DNA of 64,000 nt from Amycolatopsis tolypomycina (GTDB lineage Bacteria; Actinomycetota; Actinomycetes; Mycobacteriales; Pseudonocardiaceae). A program made the translations under genes and the position numbers. Below are positions 57,660 to 64,000 of the stretch, in pieces (within the stretch, counting starts at the first letter, position 1; each line of letters begins with the position of its first letter). The stretch spans positions 7,878,001 through 7,942,000 of the forward strand of contig NZ_FNSO01000004.1 in the NCBI RefSeq assembly GCF_900105945.1, read 5' to 3'. The notes beneath the pieces were generated by a model. It was not told where the DNA came from. It saw only the letters and a program-made list of their open reading frames with translations, and made no database searches.

Positions 57660-59921
57660 TCAGGCCGTGATCTCCGTCGGGGTGTCCGACAGGACCGTCC
57701 CCCGGCGCTTCGAGACCACGATCGCCGCCACGATCACCGCGACCGCGACCAGCGAGATGATGATGCGCACGGCGGTGTTGGCGCTGTCGCCGACCGTCAG
57801 CTGCACGATGGCGGGCGCGATCAGCACCGAGACCAGGTTCATCACCTTGATCAGCGGGTTGATCGCCGGGCCGGCGGTGTCCTTGAACGGGTCACCCACG
57901 GTGTCACCGATGATGGTGGCCTCGTGCGCGTCCGAACCCTTGCCGCCGTGGTTGCCGTCCTCGACCAGCTTCTTGGCGTTGTCCCACGCGCCACCCGAGT
58001 TGGCGAGGAAGATCGCCATCAGGGTGCCGCAGGCGATCGCCCCGGCCAGGTAGCCGGCGAGCGCGCTGGTGCCCAGGCCGAACCCGACCGCGATCGGCGC
58101 GAAGACCGCCAGCAGACCCGGCGTCGTCAGCTCACGCAGCGAGTCGCGCGTGACGATGTCGACGACCTTGCCGTACTCGGGGCGGGTGGTGCCCTCCATG
58201 ATCCCCGGGATGTCGCGGAACTGGCGGCGCACTTCGTAGACGACCGCGCCGGCGGCCCGGGACACCGCGTTGACCGCGAGACCGGAGAACATGAACACGA
58301 CGGCCGCACCGACGATCACGCCGACCAGGGTCGCCGGACCGACGATGTTGGCGATGAAGTCACCGCCGACGCCCATCGCCTTCGTGATCGCGTCGGAGTA
58401 GGAACCGAAGAGCGCGGTCGCCGCGAGGACGGCCGTGGCGATCGCGATGCCCTTGGTGATGGCCTTCGTGGTGTTGCCGACCGCGTCCAGCTCGGTGAGG
58501 ATCTGCGCGGCCTTCTCGTCGACGTCACCGGACATCTCGGCGATGCCCTGCGCGTTGTCCGAAACCGGGCCGAAGGTGTCCATCGCGACGATGACGCCGA
58601 CGGTGGTCAGCAGGCCGGTGCCGGCCAGCGCGACGGCGAACAGCGCGACGCCGCCGCCGAGCAGGTAGGCCCCGAAGACGGCCGCACCGATGACGAGCGC
58701 GGTGTACACAGCGGACTCGAAGCCGATCGAGATACCGGACAGGATCACCGTCGCCGCACCGGTTTCCGAGGTCTGGCCGACGTCCTTGACGGGCTTGTAC
58801 TCGGTGCCGGTGTAGTAGCCCGTCAGCTTCAGGATGACCGCGGCGAGCACGATGCCGATGATCACCGCGATGGTCGCGATGACCGCCGGGTTGCCCGTGC
58901 CCTCGAAGCCCGCGCCGAATTCGGAGAAGCTGCTCGGCAGGTACACGAACGCCGCGATCGCCGACAGCACCGCGGAAATCACCGCGGAGATGTAGAAGGA
59001 GCGGTTGATCGTGACCAGGCCGCCCTCGCCCGTCTTCGCCTTGGTGATGTAGACACCGATGACGGCGGTGATCACGCCGATGGCCGGCACGATCAGCGGG
59101 AAGATCAGGCCGTGCACGCCGAAGGCGGTGCTGCCCAGGATCAGCGCGGCGACCAGCATGACGGCGTAGGACTCGAAGAGGTCCGCGGCCATGCCGGCGC
59201 AGTCGCCGACGTTGTCGCCCACGTTGTCCGCGATGGTGGCGGCGTTGCGCGGGTCGTCCTCCGGGATGCCCTGCTCGACCTTGCCGACCAGGTCCGCGCC
59301 GACGTCGGCGGCCTTGGTGAAGATACCGCCGCCGACACGCATGAACATCGCGATCAGGGCGGCGCCGAAGCCGAAGCCCTCCAGCACCTTGGGCGCCTGG
59401 CCGGTGTAGACCAGCACGACGACCGCGGCACCGAACAGGCCGAGGCCGACGGTGATCATGCCGACGACGCCACCGGTGCGGAACGCGATGCGCATCGCCT
59501 TCTCGCGCCCGCCTTCCTCACGCGACGCGGCCGCGACGCGCAGATTCGCCTGCGTCGCCAGCCACATGCCGAGGTAGCCGATCGCGAACGAGAAACCCGC
59601 CCCGACCAGGAAGAAGATCGAACGGCCGATCTTCTCGTTCCAGTCGTCCGCGGGAAGGATGAAGAGCAGGAGGAACACGACCACGCCGAAGATCGCGAGG
59701 GTGTTCCGCTGCCGCTTGAGGTACGCGGCCGCGCCTTCCTGCACCGCCTTGGCGATGTCCTGCATCTTGGCGGTGCCCTGGCCTGCGGCCAGCACCTCCT
59801 TGAGCAGGACGTAGCCGATGACGAGTGCGGCAAGCGCGACCACGGCGACTACACCGACAATCGTGTAGCCACCTCCGGAGAGCGTGATGGACCCGCCCTC
59901 CGCGAGGAACTGCCGTGACAT
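57660..59921 (-). CDS. hppA: Membrane-bound proton-translocating pyrophosphatase
   Basis: A 753-residue integral membrane pyrophosphatase with about 16 helices that couples PPi hydrolysis to proton export. The PPi site DVGADLVGKVEQGIPEDDPRNAATIADNVGDNVGDCAGM is intact, as are GPVSDNAQGIAEM and DTVGDPFKDTAGPAINPLIKVMNLV. The GNTTKAITKG motif has Lys where K+-dependent enzymes have Ala, so it should be the K+-independent H+-pumping type. GGAGGA precedes ATG 59921. It duplicates the PPi-removing role of soluble Ppa while conserving energy. Confidence 0.97.
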   Translation of the reverse strand: MSRQFLAEGGSITLSGGGYTIVGVVAVVALAALVIGYVLLKEVLAAGQGTAKMQDIAKAVQEGAAAYLKRQRNTLAIFGVVVFLLLFILPADDWNEKIGRSIFFLVGAGFSFAIGYLGMWLATQANLRVAAASREEGGREKAMRIAFRTGGVVGMITVGLGLFGAAVVVLVYTGQAPKVLEGFGFGAALIAMFMRVGGGIFTKAADVGADLVGKVEQGIPEDDPRNAATIADNVGDNVGDCAGMAADLFESYAVMLVAALILGSTAFGVHGLIFPLIVPAIGVITAVIGVYITKAKTGEGGLVTINRSFYISAVISAVLSAIAAFVYLPSSFSEFGAGFEGTGNPAVIATIAVIIGIVLAAVILKLTGYYTGTEYKPVKDVGQTSETGAATVILSGISIGFESAVYTALVIGAAVFGAYLLGGGVALFAVALAGTGLLTTVGVIVAMDTFGPVSDNAQGIAEMSGDVDEKAAQILTELDAVGNTTKAITKGIAIATAVLAATALFGSYSDAITKAMGVGGDFIANIVGPATLVGVIVGAAVVFMFSGLAVNAVSRAAGAVVYEVRRQFRDIPGIMEGTTRPEYGKVVDIVTRDSLRELTTPGLLAVFAPIAVGFGLGTSALAGYLAGAIACGTLMAIFLANSGGAWDNAKKLVEDGNHGGKGSDAHEATIIGDTVGDPFKDTAGPAINPLIKVMNLVSVLIAPAIVQLTVGDSANTAVRIIISLVAVAVIVAAIVVSKRRGTVLSDTPTEITA

Positions 59922-60235
59922 TCGTCCTCCATGAGACGTCGCCGTGCGCCAACGTCGACGGCAAGCCGAGGGGTTCGACACGGCCGGCGCTGGCATGGAC
60001 CCTGTACCGAGCGACACGCTAGCCGGGCAGCAATGCACGTCTCACATGACGCTCACCACAGAGGGTGTGGATTGCGGGAGTGTATTGGTATCGCAACCTG
60101 CGTCTTCACGCCGTCCCGGTCACGGTACATTCCGTTACCTTGTGAGCCTCCTCACTTGATCGATCACTCGAACGCCGATCCGTTGGCGCAGCTGGGGATG
60201 CCAGAACTGTCGTACCCCTGTGCCAAGCTCGGCGG
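59922..60235. other. Divergent hppA / helicase intergenic region
   Basis: This 314-bp stretch is somewhat AT-richer and must hold both promoters. I see no convincing gene. A SOS half-site TCGAAC (60168-60173) lies 62 bp before the helicase but has no matching partner half. Confidence 0.5.
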
Positions 60236-62857
60236 GTGGACGAATCACGGGGGCAGCGGCTGCTGAGGCGGGTGACCGCCGGCATCCCGCCGCGCGAGGA
60301 GCCGGTCACGCACGTCGCGGACCTGCCGGGCCGCGCCGCGCGCTACGCAGAGTGGCCGTCGTGGGCGGATCCGGCGGTTGTCGCTGCGCTGCGTGACTGC
60401 GGTGTGTCCGCGCCTTGGGCGCATCAGGCGGAGGCGGCTTCGCACGCGTACGAGGGACGGCACGTCGTGATTTCGACCGGCACGGCGTCGGGCAAGTCGC
60501 TCGCCTACCAGCTGCCGGTGCTGTCGCGGCTGGCCGCGGGCGAGAAGGCGAAAGCATCGGTTCGGGGGTTCCGGGTGGCGGAGCCCTCGGCCCGGGGCGA
60601 AGCCCCGGTTGTCACCGCGCTGTACCTCTCGCCGACGAAGGCGCTGGGGGCCGACCAGCTGCGTGCGGTGTCCTCTTTGGACGTGCCGGGGGTGCGGGCG
60701 GCGTCGTTCGACGGGGACACGCCGATGGCCGAGCGCGACTGGGTGCGCGCCCACGCGAACTGGGTGTTCACCAACCCGGACATGCTGCACCGCGGGATCC
60801 TCTCGGCGCACGGCCGGTGGGCGACGTTCTTCCGGCGGCTCAGCTGTGTGGTGGTCGACGAGTGCCACAGCTACCGCGGCGTCTTCGGCTCGCACGTCGC
60901 TCTGCTGCTTCGCCGGCTTCGGCGGGTGGCCGAGCACTACGGCGCTTCGCCGGTCTTCGTGCTCGCTTCGGCGACAACGGCTTCGCCTGCTTCGTTCGCC
61001 TCGCGGCTGACGGGGGTGCCTTGTGTCGCCGTCACGGAAGACGCGTCGCCACGCGGCGCCCGCACGGTCGCGTTGTGGGAGCCGCCGCTACTGGAGGAGC
61101 TGACCGGGGAAAACGGCGCGCCGGTCCGGCGTTCGGCGGGCGCGGAGACGTCGCGGATCCTCGCCGACCTGGTGCTGGAAGGCGCGCGGTCACTGGCGTT
61201 CATCCGGTCGCGGCGGGGCGCGGAGCTGGCCGCGCTGGGTGCGCGTCGCATACTGTCCGAAGTGGACCCGGTGTTATCGGAAACCGTTGCGGCGTACAGG
61301 TCTGGCTACCTGCCGGAGGAGCGTCGCGCGTTGGAAGCGGCTTTGTTGTCGGGCCGGTTGCTGGGCGTGGCGACGACGAACGCGCTGGAGCTCGGCGTCG
61401 ACATCGCGGGCCTGGACGCGGTGGTGCTGGCCGGCTACCCGGGCACGCTGGCGTCGTTCTGGCAGCAGGCCGGGCGGGCGGGCCGGTCCGGCGATTCGGC
61501 GCTGGTGGTGTTCGTCGCGCGGGACGACCCGCTCGACACCTACCTGGTGCACCACCCGGAGGCGCTGCTTTCGCGGCCGGTGGAGACGGCGGTGCTCGAC
61601 CCGGCGAACCCGTACGTGCTGGCGCCGCAGCTCGCGTGCGCCGTCGCGGAGCTGCCGCTGACCCTCCCCGAGCTGGAGGTGTTCGGCGGTTCGGCGGCCC
61701 AGGAGGTACTGGCCGAGCTGACGGAACAGAAGCTGGTGCGGCGCCGGTCGAGCGGCTGGTACTGGACGTCGCGGGACCGGCCGCACGCCGAGGTCGGCAT
61801 CCGCGGCACGGGCGGGGAGCAGATCGCGGTCGTCGAGTCGGATTCCGGCCGGATGCTCGGGACGGTCGACCCGGGCTCGGCCTGCTTCGCCGTTCACCCG
61901 GGGGCGGTGTACCTGCACCAGGGGTCGTCGTACGTCGTCGACGAGCTGGAGCTGGACCAGGGGCTGGCGCTGGTCCACGCGGAAAACCCGGACTGGACGA
62001 CGACACCGCGCGAGATCGTGGACATCTCCGTGCTGAGCATTCAGGAGAAGCAGGACTACGGCGGGGTGAGCGTCTGCCTCGGCGAGGTGGCCGTGACGTC
62101 GCAGGTGGTGGGCTACCTGCGGAGGCGGCCGTCCGGGGAGGTGCTGGACCACACGCCGCTCGACCTGCCGGAGCAGAGCCTGCGCACGCGTGCGGTCTGG
62201 TACACGGTGTCGGCCGCACTGCTGGGGCCGGCGGTTGCAGCCGCCGGCCGGGCGCGGGCTTCGTCCGCTGCCTCCGCCGGCTGCGGTGTCGCCGATGACT
62301 CCGGTGATTCCGCCGGCTCCGATGGCTCGGGTGACTCCGATGTCTCCGATGGCGAGGTGGGGACCGGGGGCCATCGGGTGGGGACCGAATCTGCGGGGCC
62401 GGTGGGGACCGGGGAGGAGACCCAGGCGAACGGTCGGGGGCCCGTTCGCGAGGGTGGCAGGACACCGGGGGGTGCCGGATTGGTTCCGGCACGGGTCCCC
62501 GGTGCCCTGCATGCCGCCGAGCACGCGGCGATCGGCCTGCTACCGCTGTTCGCTACGTGCGACCGGTGGGACATCGGCGGGGTGAGTACCGCGTGGCACG
62601 AAGACACCGGGGAGGCGACGGTGTTCGTGCATGACGGGCATCCCGGGGGTGCGGGATTTGCCGAACGCGGTTATGCCGCGATTGTCCCGTGGCTGGCCGC
62701 AACGCGGGAGGCGATCGTCTCCTGCGAGTGCCCGACGGGATGCCCGTCCTGCGTTCAGTCGCCGAAGTGCGGGAACGGCAACGAACCGCTGGACAAGGCG
62801 GGGGCAGTGGCCGTGCTGGGAACCGTGCTCGGGGCGTTGCGTCAACACGGCACCTAG
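60236..62857 (+). CDS. DEAD/DEAH-box helicase with DUF1998/MZB domain (MrfA type)
   Basis: An 873-residue superfamily 2 helicase. RecA-1 has VISTGTASGKSLAYQLPVL (Walker A) and VVVDECHSYRGVF (about 205); RecA-2 has LLGVATTNALELGVDIAGLDAVVLAGYPGT and the WQQAGRAGRSGDSALVVF motif VI. The C-terminal MZB domain has the four-cysteine cluster CECPTGCPSCVQSPKCGNGNEPLD. Bacillus MrfA (YprA) with this architecture repairs mitomycin-type DNA damage. An acidic Ser/Gly/Asp-rich insert (about 673-752) interrupts the conserved C-terminal region. GTG 60236 gives the family N-terminus. It matches Rv3649 in position near topA. Confidence 0.92.
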   Translation: MDESRGQRLLRRVTAGIPPREEPVTHVADLPGRAARYAEWPSWADPAVVAALRDCGVSAPWAHQAEAASHAYEGRHVVISTGTASGKSLAYQLPVLSRLAAGEKAKASVRGFRVAEPSARGEAPVVTALYLSPTKALGADQLRAVSSLDVPGVRAASFDGDTPMAERDWVRAHANWVFTNPDMLHRGILSAHGRWATFFRRLSCVVVDECHSYRGVFGSHVALLLRRLRRVAEHYGASPVFVLASATTASPASFASRLTGVPCVAVTEDASPRGARTVALWEPPLLEELTGENGAPVRRSAGAETSRILADLVLEGARSLAFIRSRRGAELAALGARRILSEVDPVLSETVAAYRSGYLPEERRALEAALLSGRLLGVATTNALELGVDIAGLDAVVLAGYPGTLASFWQQAGRAGRSGDSALVVFVARDDPLDTYLVHHPEALLSRPVETAVLDPANPYVLAPQLACAVAELPLTLPELEVFGGSAAQEVLAELTEQKLVRRRSSGWYWTSRDRPHAEVGIRGTGGEQIAVVESDSGRMLGTVDPGSACFAVHPGAVYLHQGSSYVVDELELDQGLALVHAENPDWTTTPREIVDISVLSIQEKQDYGGVSVCLGEVAVTSQVVGYLRRRPSGEVLDHTPLDLPEQSLRTRAVWYTVSAALLGPAVAAAGRARASSAASAGCGVADDSGDSAGSDGSGDSDVSDGEVGTGGHRVGTESAGPVGTGEETQANGRGPVREGGRTPGGAGLVPARVPGALHAAEHAAIGLLPLFATCDRWDIGGVSTAWHEDTGEATVFVHDGHPGGAGFAERGYAAIVPWLAATREAIVSCECPTGCPSCVQSPKCGNGNEPLDKAGAVAVLGTVLGALRQHGT

Positions 62858-62946
62858 AACGGCCACTTGGTGGTTCATGGAGTTGTGTCTTGCTCCGCCG
62901 GGGCCGGGCTGGGACCGGCCGGTGGCGGTGGTTCGGTGTTTCCGGC

Positions 62947-63564
62947 TCAGGCCGCGCTGGTCTGGACCAGCTGCCCGGCACGCTCGCCGGCCAGGGCACG
63001 CACGAGGACGTCGTGCACCTCGGCGGCGTCCGGCAGCTGCCAGCCGCACACCTCGGGCTTGACGCGCCAGTGCACGACACCGTGCTGGAACGGCGACGGC
63101 GGCAGCGGGATGTAGCTGTCCTTGCCGTGCCACTGGATGGCGGCGCGCTCGGCCAGCTCGGCCGGGATGCGGTCGGCGACGGTGGTCAGGAAGAGCCAGC
63201 GGCCGTTCGGCAGCGCGATGATGGGCGCGGGGTGGCCGATGGCACGGAGGAGGCGGCAGGCGCGCTTGCCGAGTTCGTCGTCGACCTCGATGGCGTCGAG
63301 CACGGTGCCGGTGGCGACGAGCAGGCTGTGGGTGCGGTCGGAGAACCAGGTGGCGACCTCGTGGGCGTGGGTGCCGAGCTGTTCGCGCCAGGCGTCACTG
63401 GCCGGAACCGGACGACGCCAGGTGAGGTCGTCGCCACCGGCGAGCGGAGCGGGGTTGACGCCCGGGAGCACCGGCCAGCCGCGCCAGGCGAGGCCGATCG
63501 CCTCCGCCCGCAGTTCGATGCGGAAGGCACCGCGCCAGCTGTCCGGCCAATTCGCGTCCAACAT
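62947..63564 (-). CDS. Prim-pol-like (bifunctional DNA primase/polymerase N-terminal) protein
   Basis: A 205-residue single-domain protein of the family annotated as bifunctional DNA primase/polymerase N-terminal in actinomycetes: GLAWRGWPVLPGV, SLLVATGTVLDAIEVDDELGKRACRLLRAIGHPAPIIALPNGRWLFLT, then QWHGKDSYIPLPPSPFQHGVVHWRVKPEVCGWQLPDA. The metal-binding acidic pair of true prim-pols is hard to place, and there is no helicase or zinc domain, so catalysis is uncertain. ATG 63564 follows AGGAAA. It is convergent with the MrfA-type helicase and appears monocistronic. Confidence 0.75.
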   Translation of the reverse strand: MLDANWPDSWRGAFRIELRAEAIGLAWRGWPVLPGVNPAPLAGGDDLTWRRPVPASDAWREQLGTHAHEVATWFSDRTHSLLVATGTVLDAIEVDDELGKRACRLLRAIGHPAPIIALPNGRWLFLTTVADRIPAELAERAAIQWHGKDSYIPLPPSPFQHGVVHWRVKPEVCGWQLPDAAEVHDVLVRALAGERAGQLVQTSAA

Positions 63565-64000
63565 TGTCTTTCCTGCCTTCAAGTTCCGGTTCTCCGCGAC
63601 CCCCTAGACCCGGTCGTGGTGTCGCACATCTCACTTAACGGCAAGTTGCACATTGCCCGGAACCCCCACGCGGCAACCGGTGGTTACGAGGCGATGAACG
63701 CCCAGTGATCCATACGGCCCGACCGAACCCCCGGGCGCGGATCGACGGTGAACGGCGACCGCACACGGACCGTTCGTCGCGGGAAACCCCAGGTTCCGCG
63801 GGGCTTCCGACCCGCTGTCCGGCGGCCCCGGCGCCTGCCTTCGGCCCAGGTGAGCAGCCGATTCGACCGCTCGCCGTGCATCAACGACCGCTGCCCGTGA
63901 CAATGCGCCGCTCATCGCCCGGCCCGGCGGATCAGCCGGTCACCGCCCCATACCGACCGGTCGGCGTCCGCCGGACGGCCGGGGTGGGTGGCTTCGGGGC
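63565..64000. other. Window end without a clear gene
   Basis: This 436-bp stretch upstream of the prim-pol-like gene is less GC-rich near its left end (CTCACTTAACGGCAAGTTGCAC). The open frames here look like chance frames in GC-rich DNA (Arg/Pro/Gly-rich). I see no RNA gene or repeat. Confidence 0.4.

Noticed and set aside
59862..59870. TTGTCGGTG damage motif on the minus strand near the hppA start
   Set aside because: It lies inside hppA coding sequence (TIVGVV) and lacks a -10 at the right distance.
60168..60183. LexA box upstream of the MrfA-type helicase
   Set aside because: Only the left half-site TCGAAC is good; the right half matches 3 of 6 positions.
63631..63915. Small gene on the minus strand at the window end (94 codons)
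   Set aside because: No ribosome site, Arg/Gly/Pro-rich composition typical of noncoding GC-rich frames, no recognisable motif.

Overview
This GC-rich window reads as chromosome of a Pseudonocardiaceae-type actinomycete, most likely Amycolatopsis or a close relative. Evidence: Lsr2, ClpC1, IdeR-type and PafBC-type regulatory motifs, leaderless GTG/ATG genes, PE/PPE-like and EspG-like proteins, an LAxTG (class E) sortase substrate, and gene order close to the Mycobacterium tuberculosis Rv3596c-Rv3649 region (comparison from memory). No phage, IS element, CRISPR array or rRNA was found. The only RNA gene is a tRNA-Thr. The genus-level call also rests on remembered intergenic palindromes and could not be checked here.

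Layout. 1-2.5 kb: a truncated membrane-anchored Hsp70-like protein and a HigBA toxin-antitoxin pair. 2.5-10.3 kb: clpC, lsr2 and lysS, with three accessory genes (iron-regulated FhuF-like reductase, DinB-fold protein, AraC regulator) between lsr2 and clpC. 10.3-24.7 kb: pantothenate genes (coaX, panD, panC, DUF2520), PrsW, a repeat-rich membrane protein, DUF3180, a MerR regulator, the folate operon folK-folB-folP-folE, and ftsH. 24.8-28.4 kb: a type VII secretion-associated cluster (two EspG, a PPE-like and a PE-like protein) at the same ftsH-hpt position where M. tuberculosis has PE32/PPE65/EsxVW/EspACD. 28.5-34.4 kb: hpt, tilS, a DUF2342 metalloprotease, the D,D-peptidase dacB and ppa. 34.5-43 kb: a DHA2 exporter, glyA behind a ZTP riboswitch, a CGNR zinc-finger gene, an L11 paralogue, carbonic anhydrase, M14 carboxypeptidase, TetR, a GreA-like factor and small unknown genes. 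43-49 kb: tRNA-Thr, a cell-wall-anchored protein, holB and an MFS-thymidylate kinase fusion. 49.5-52.2 kb: three EspG-like paralogues and one small ORF. 52.2-64 kb: topA, a secreted serine protease, a WhiA-like protein, a lipoprotein, hppA, an MrfA-type helicase and a prim-pol-like gene.

Three regulatory observations stand out. (1) Two EspG-like transcription units at 51.4 and 52.1 kb have the same compact promoter: a LexA-type box, 4 bp, a perfect TTGTCGGTG (PafBC / RecA-independent DNA-damage motif), 8 bp, a -10, 6 nt, then a GTG start. Together with a LexA-type box over the -10 of the WhiA-like gene (56.9 kb) and the nearby MrfA-type repair helicase, this suggests a DNA-damage-responsive neighbourhood that includes type VII secretion-like proteins. 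(2) A divergent L11 paralogue lacking most of the thiopeptide-contact proline loop is preceded by a MerR-type promoter (19-bp spacer, centred palindrome). The same half-sites and geometry occur at the promoter of the MerR gene at 19 kb. (3) glyA carries a ZTP riboswitch whose expression platform appears to hide its Shine-Dalgarno sequence. The functional links are inferences from sequence alone.
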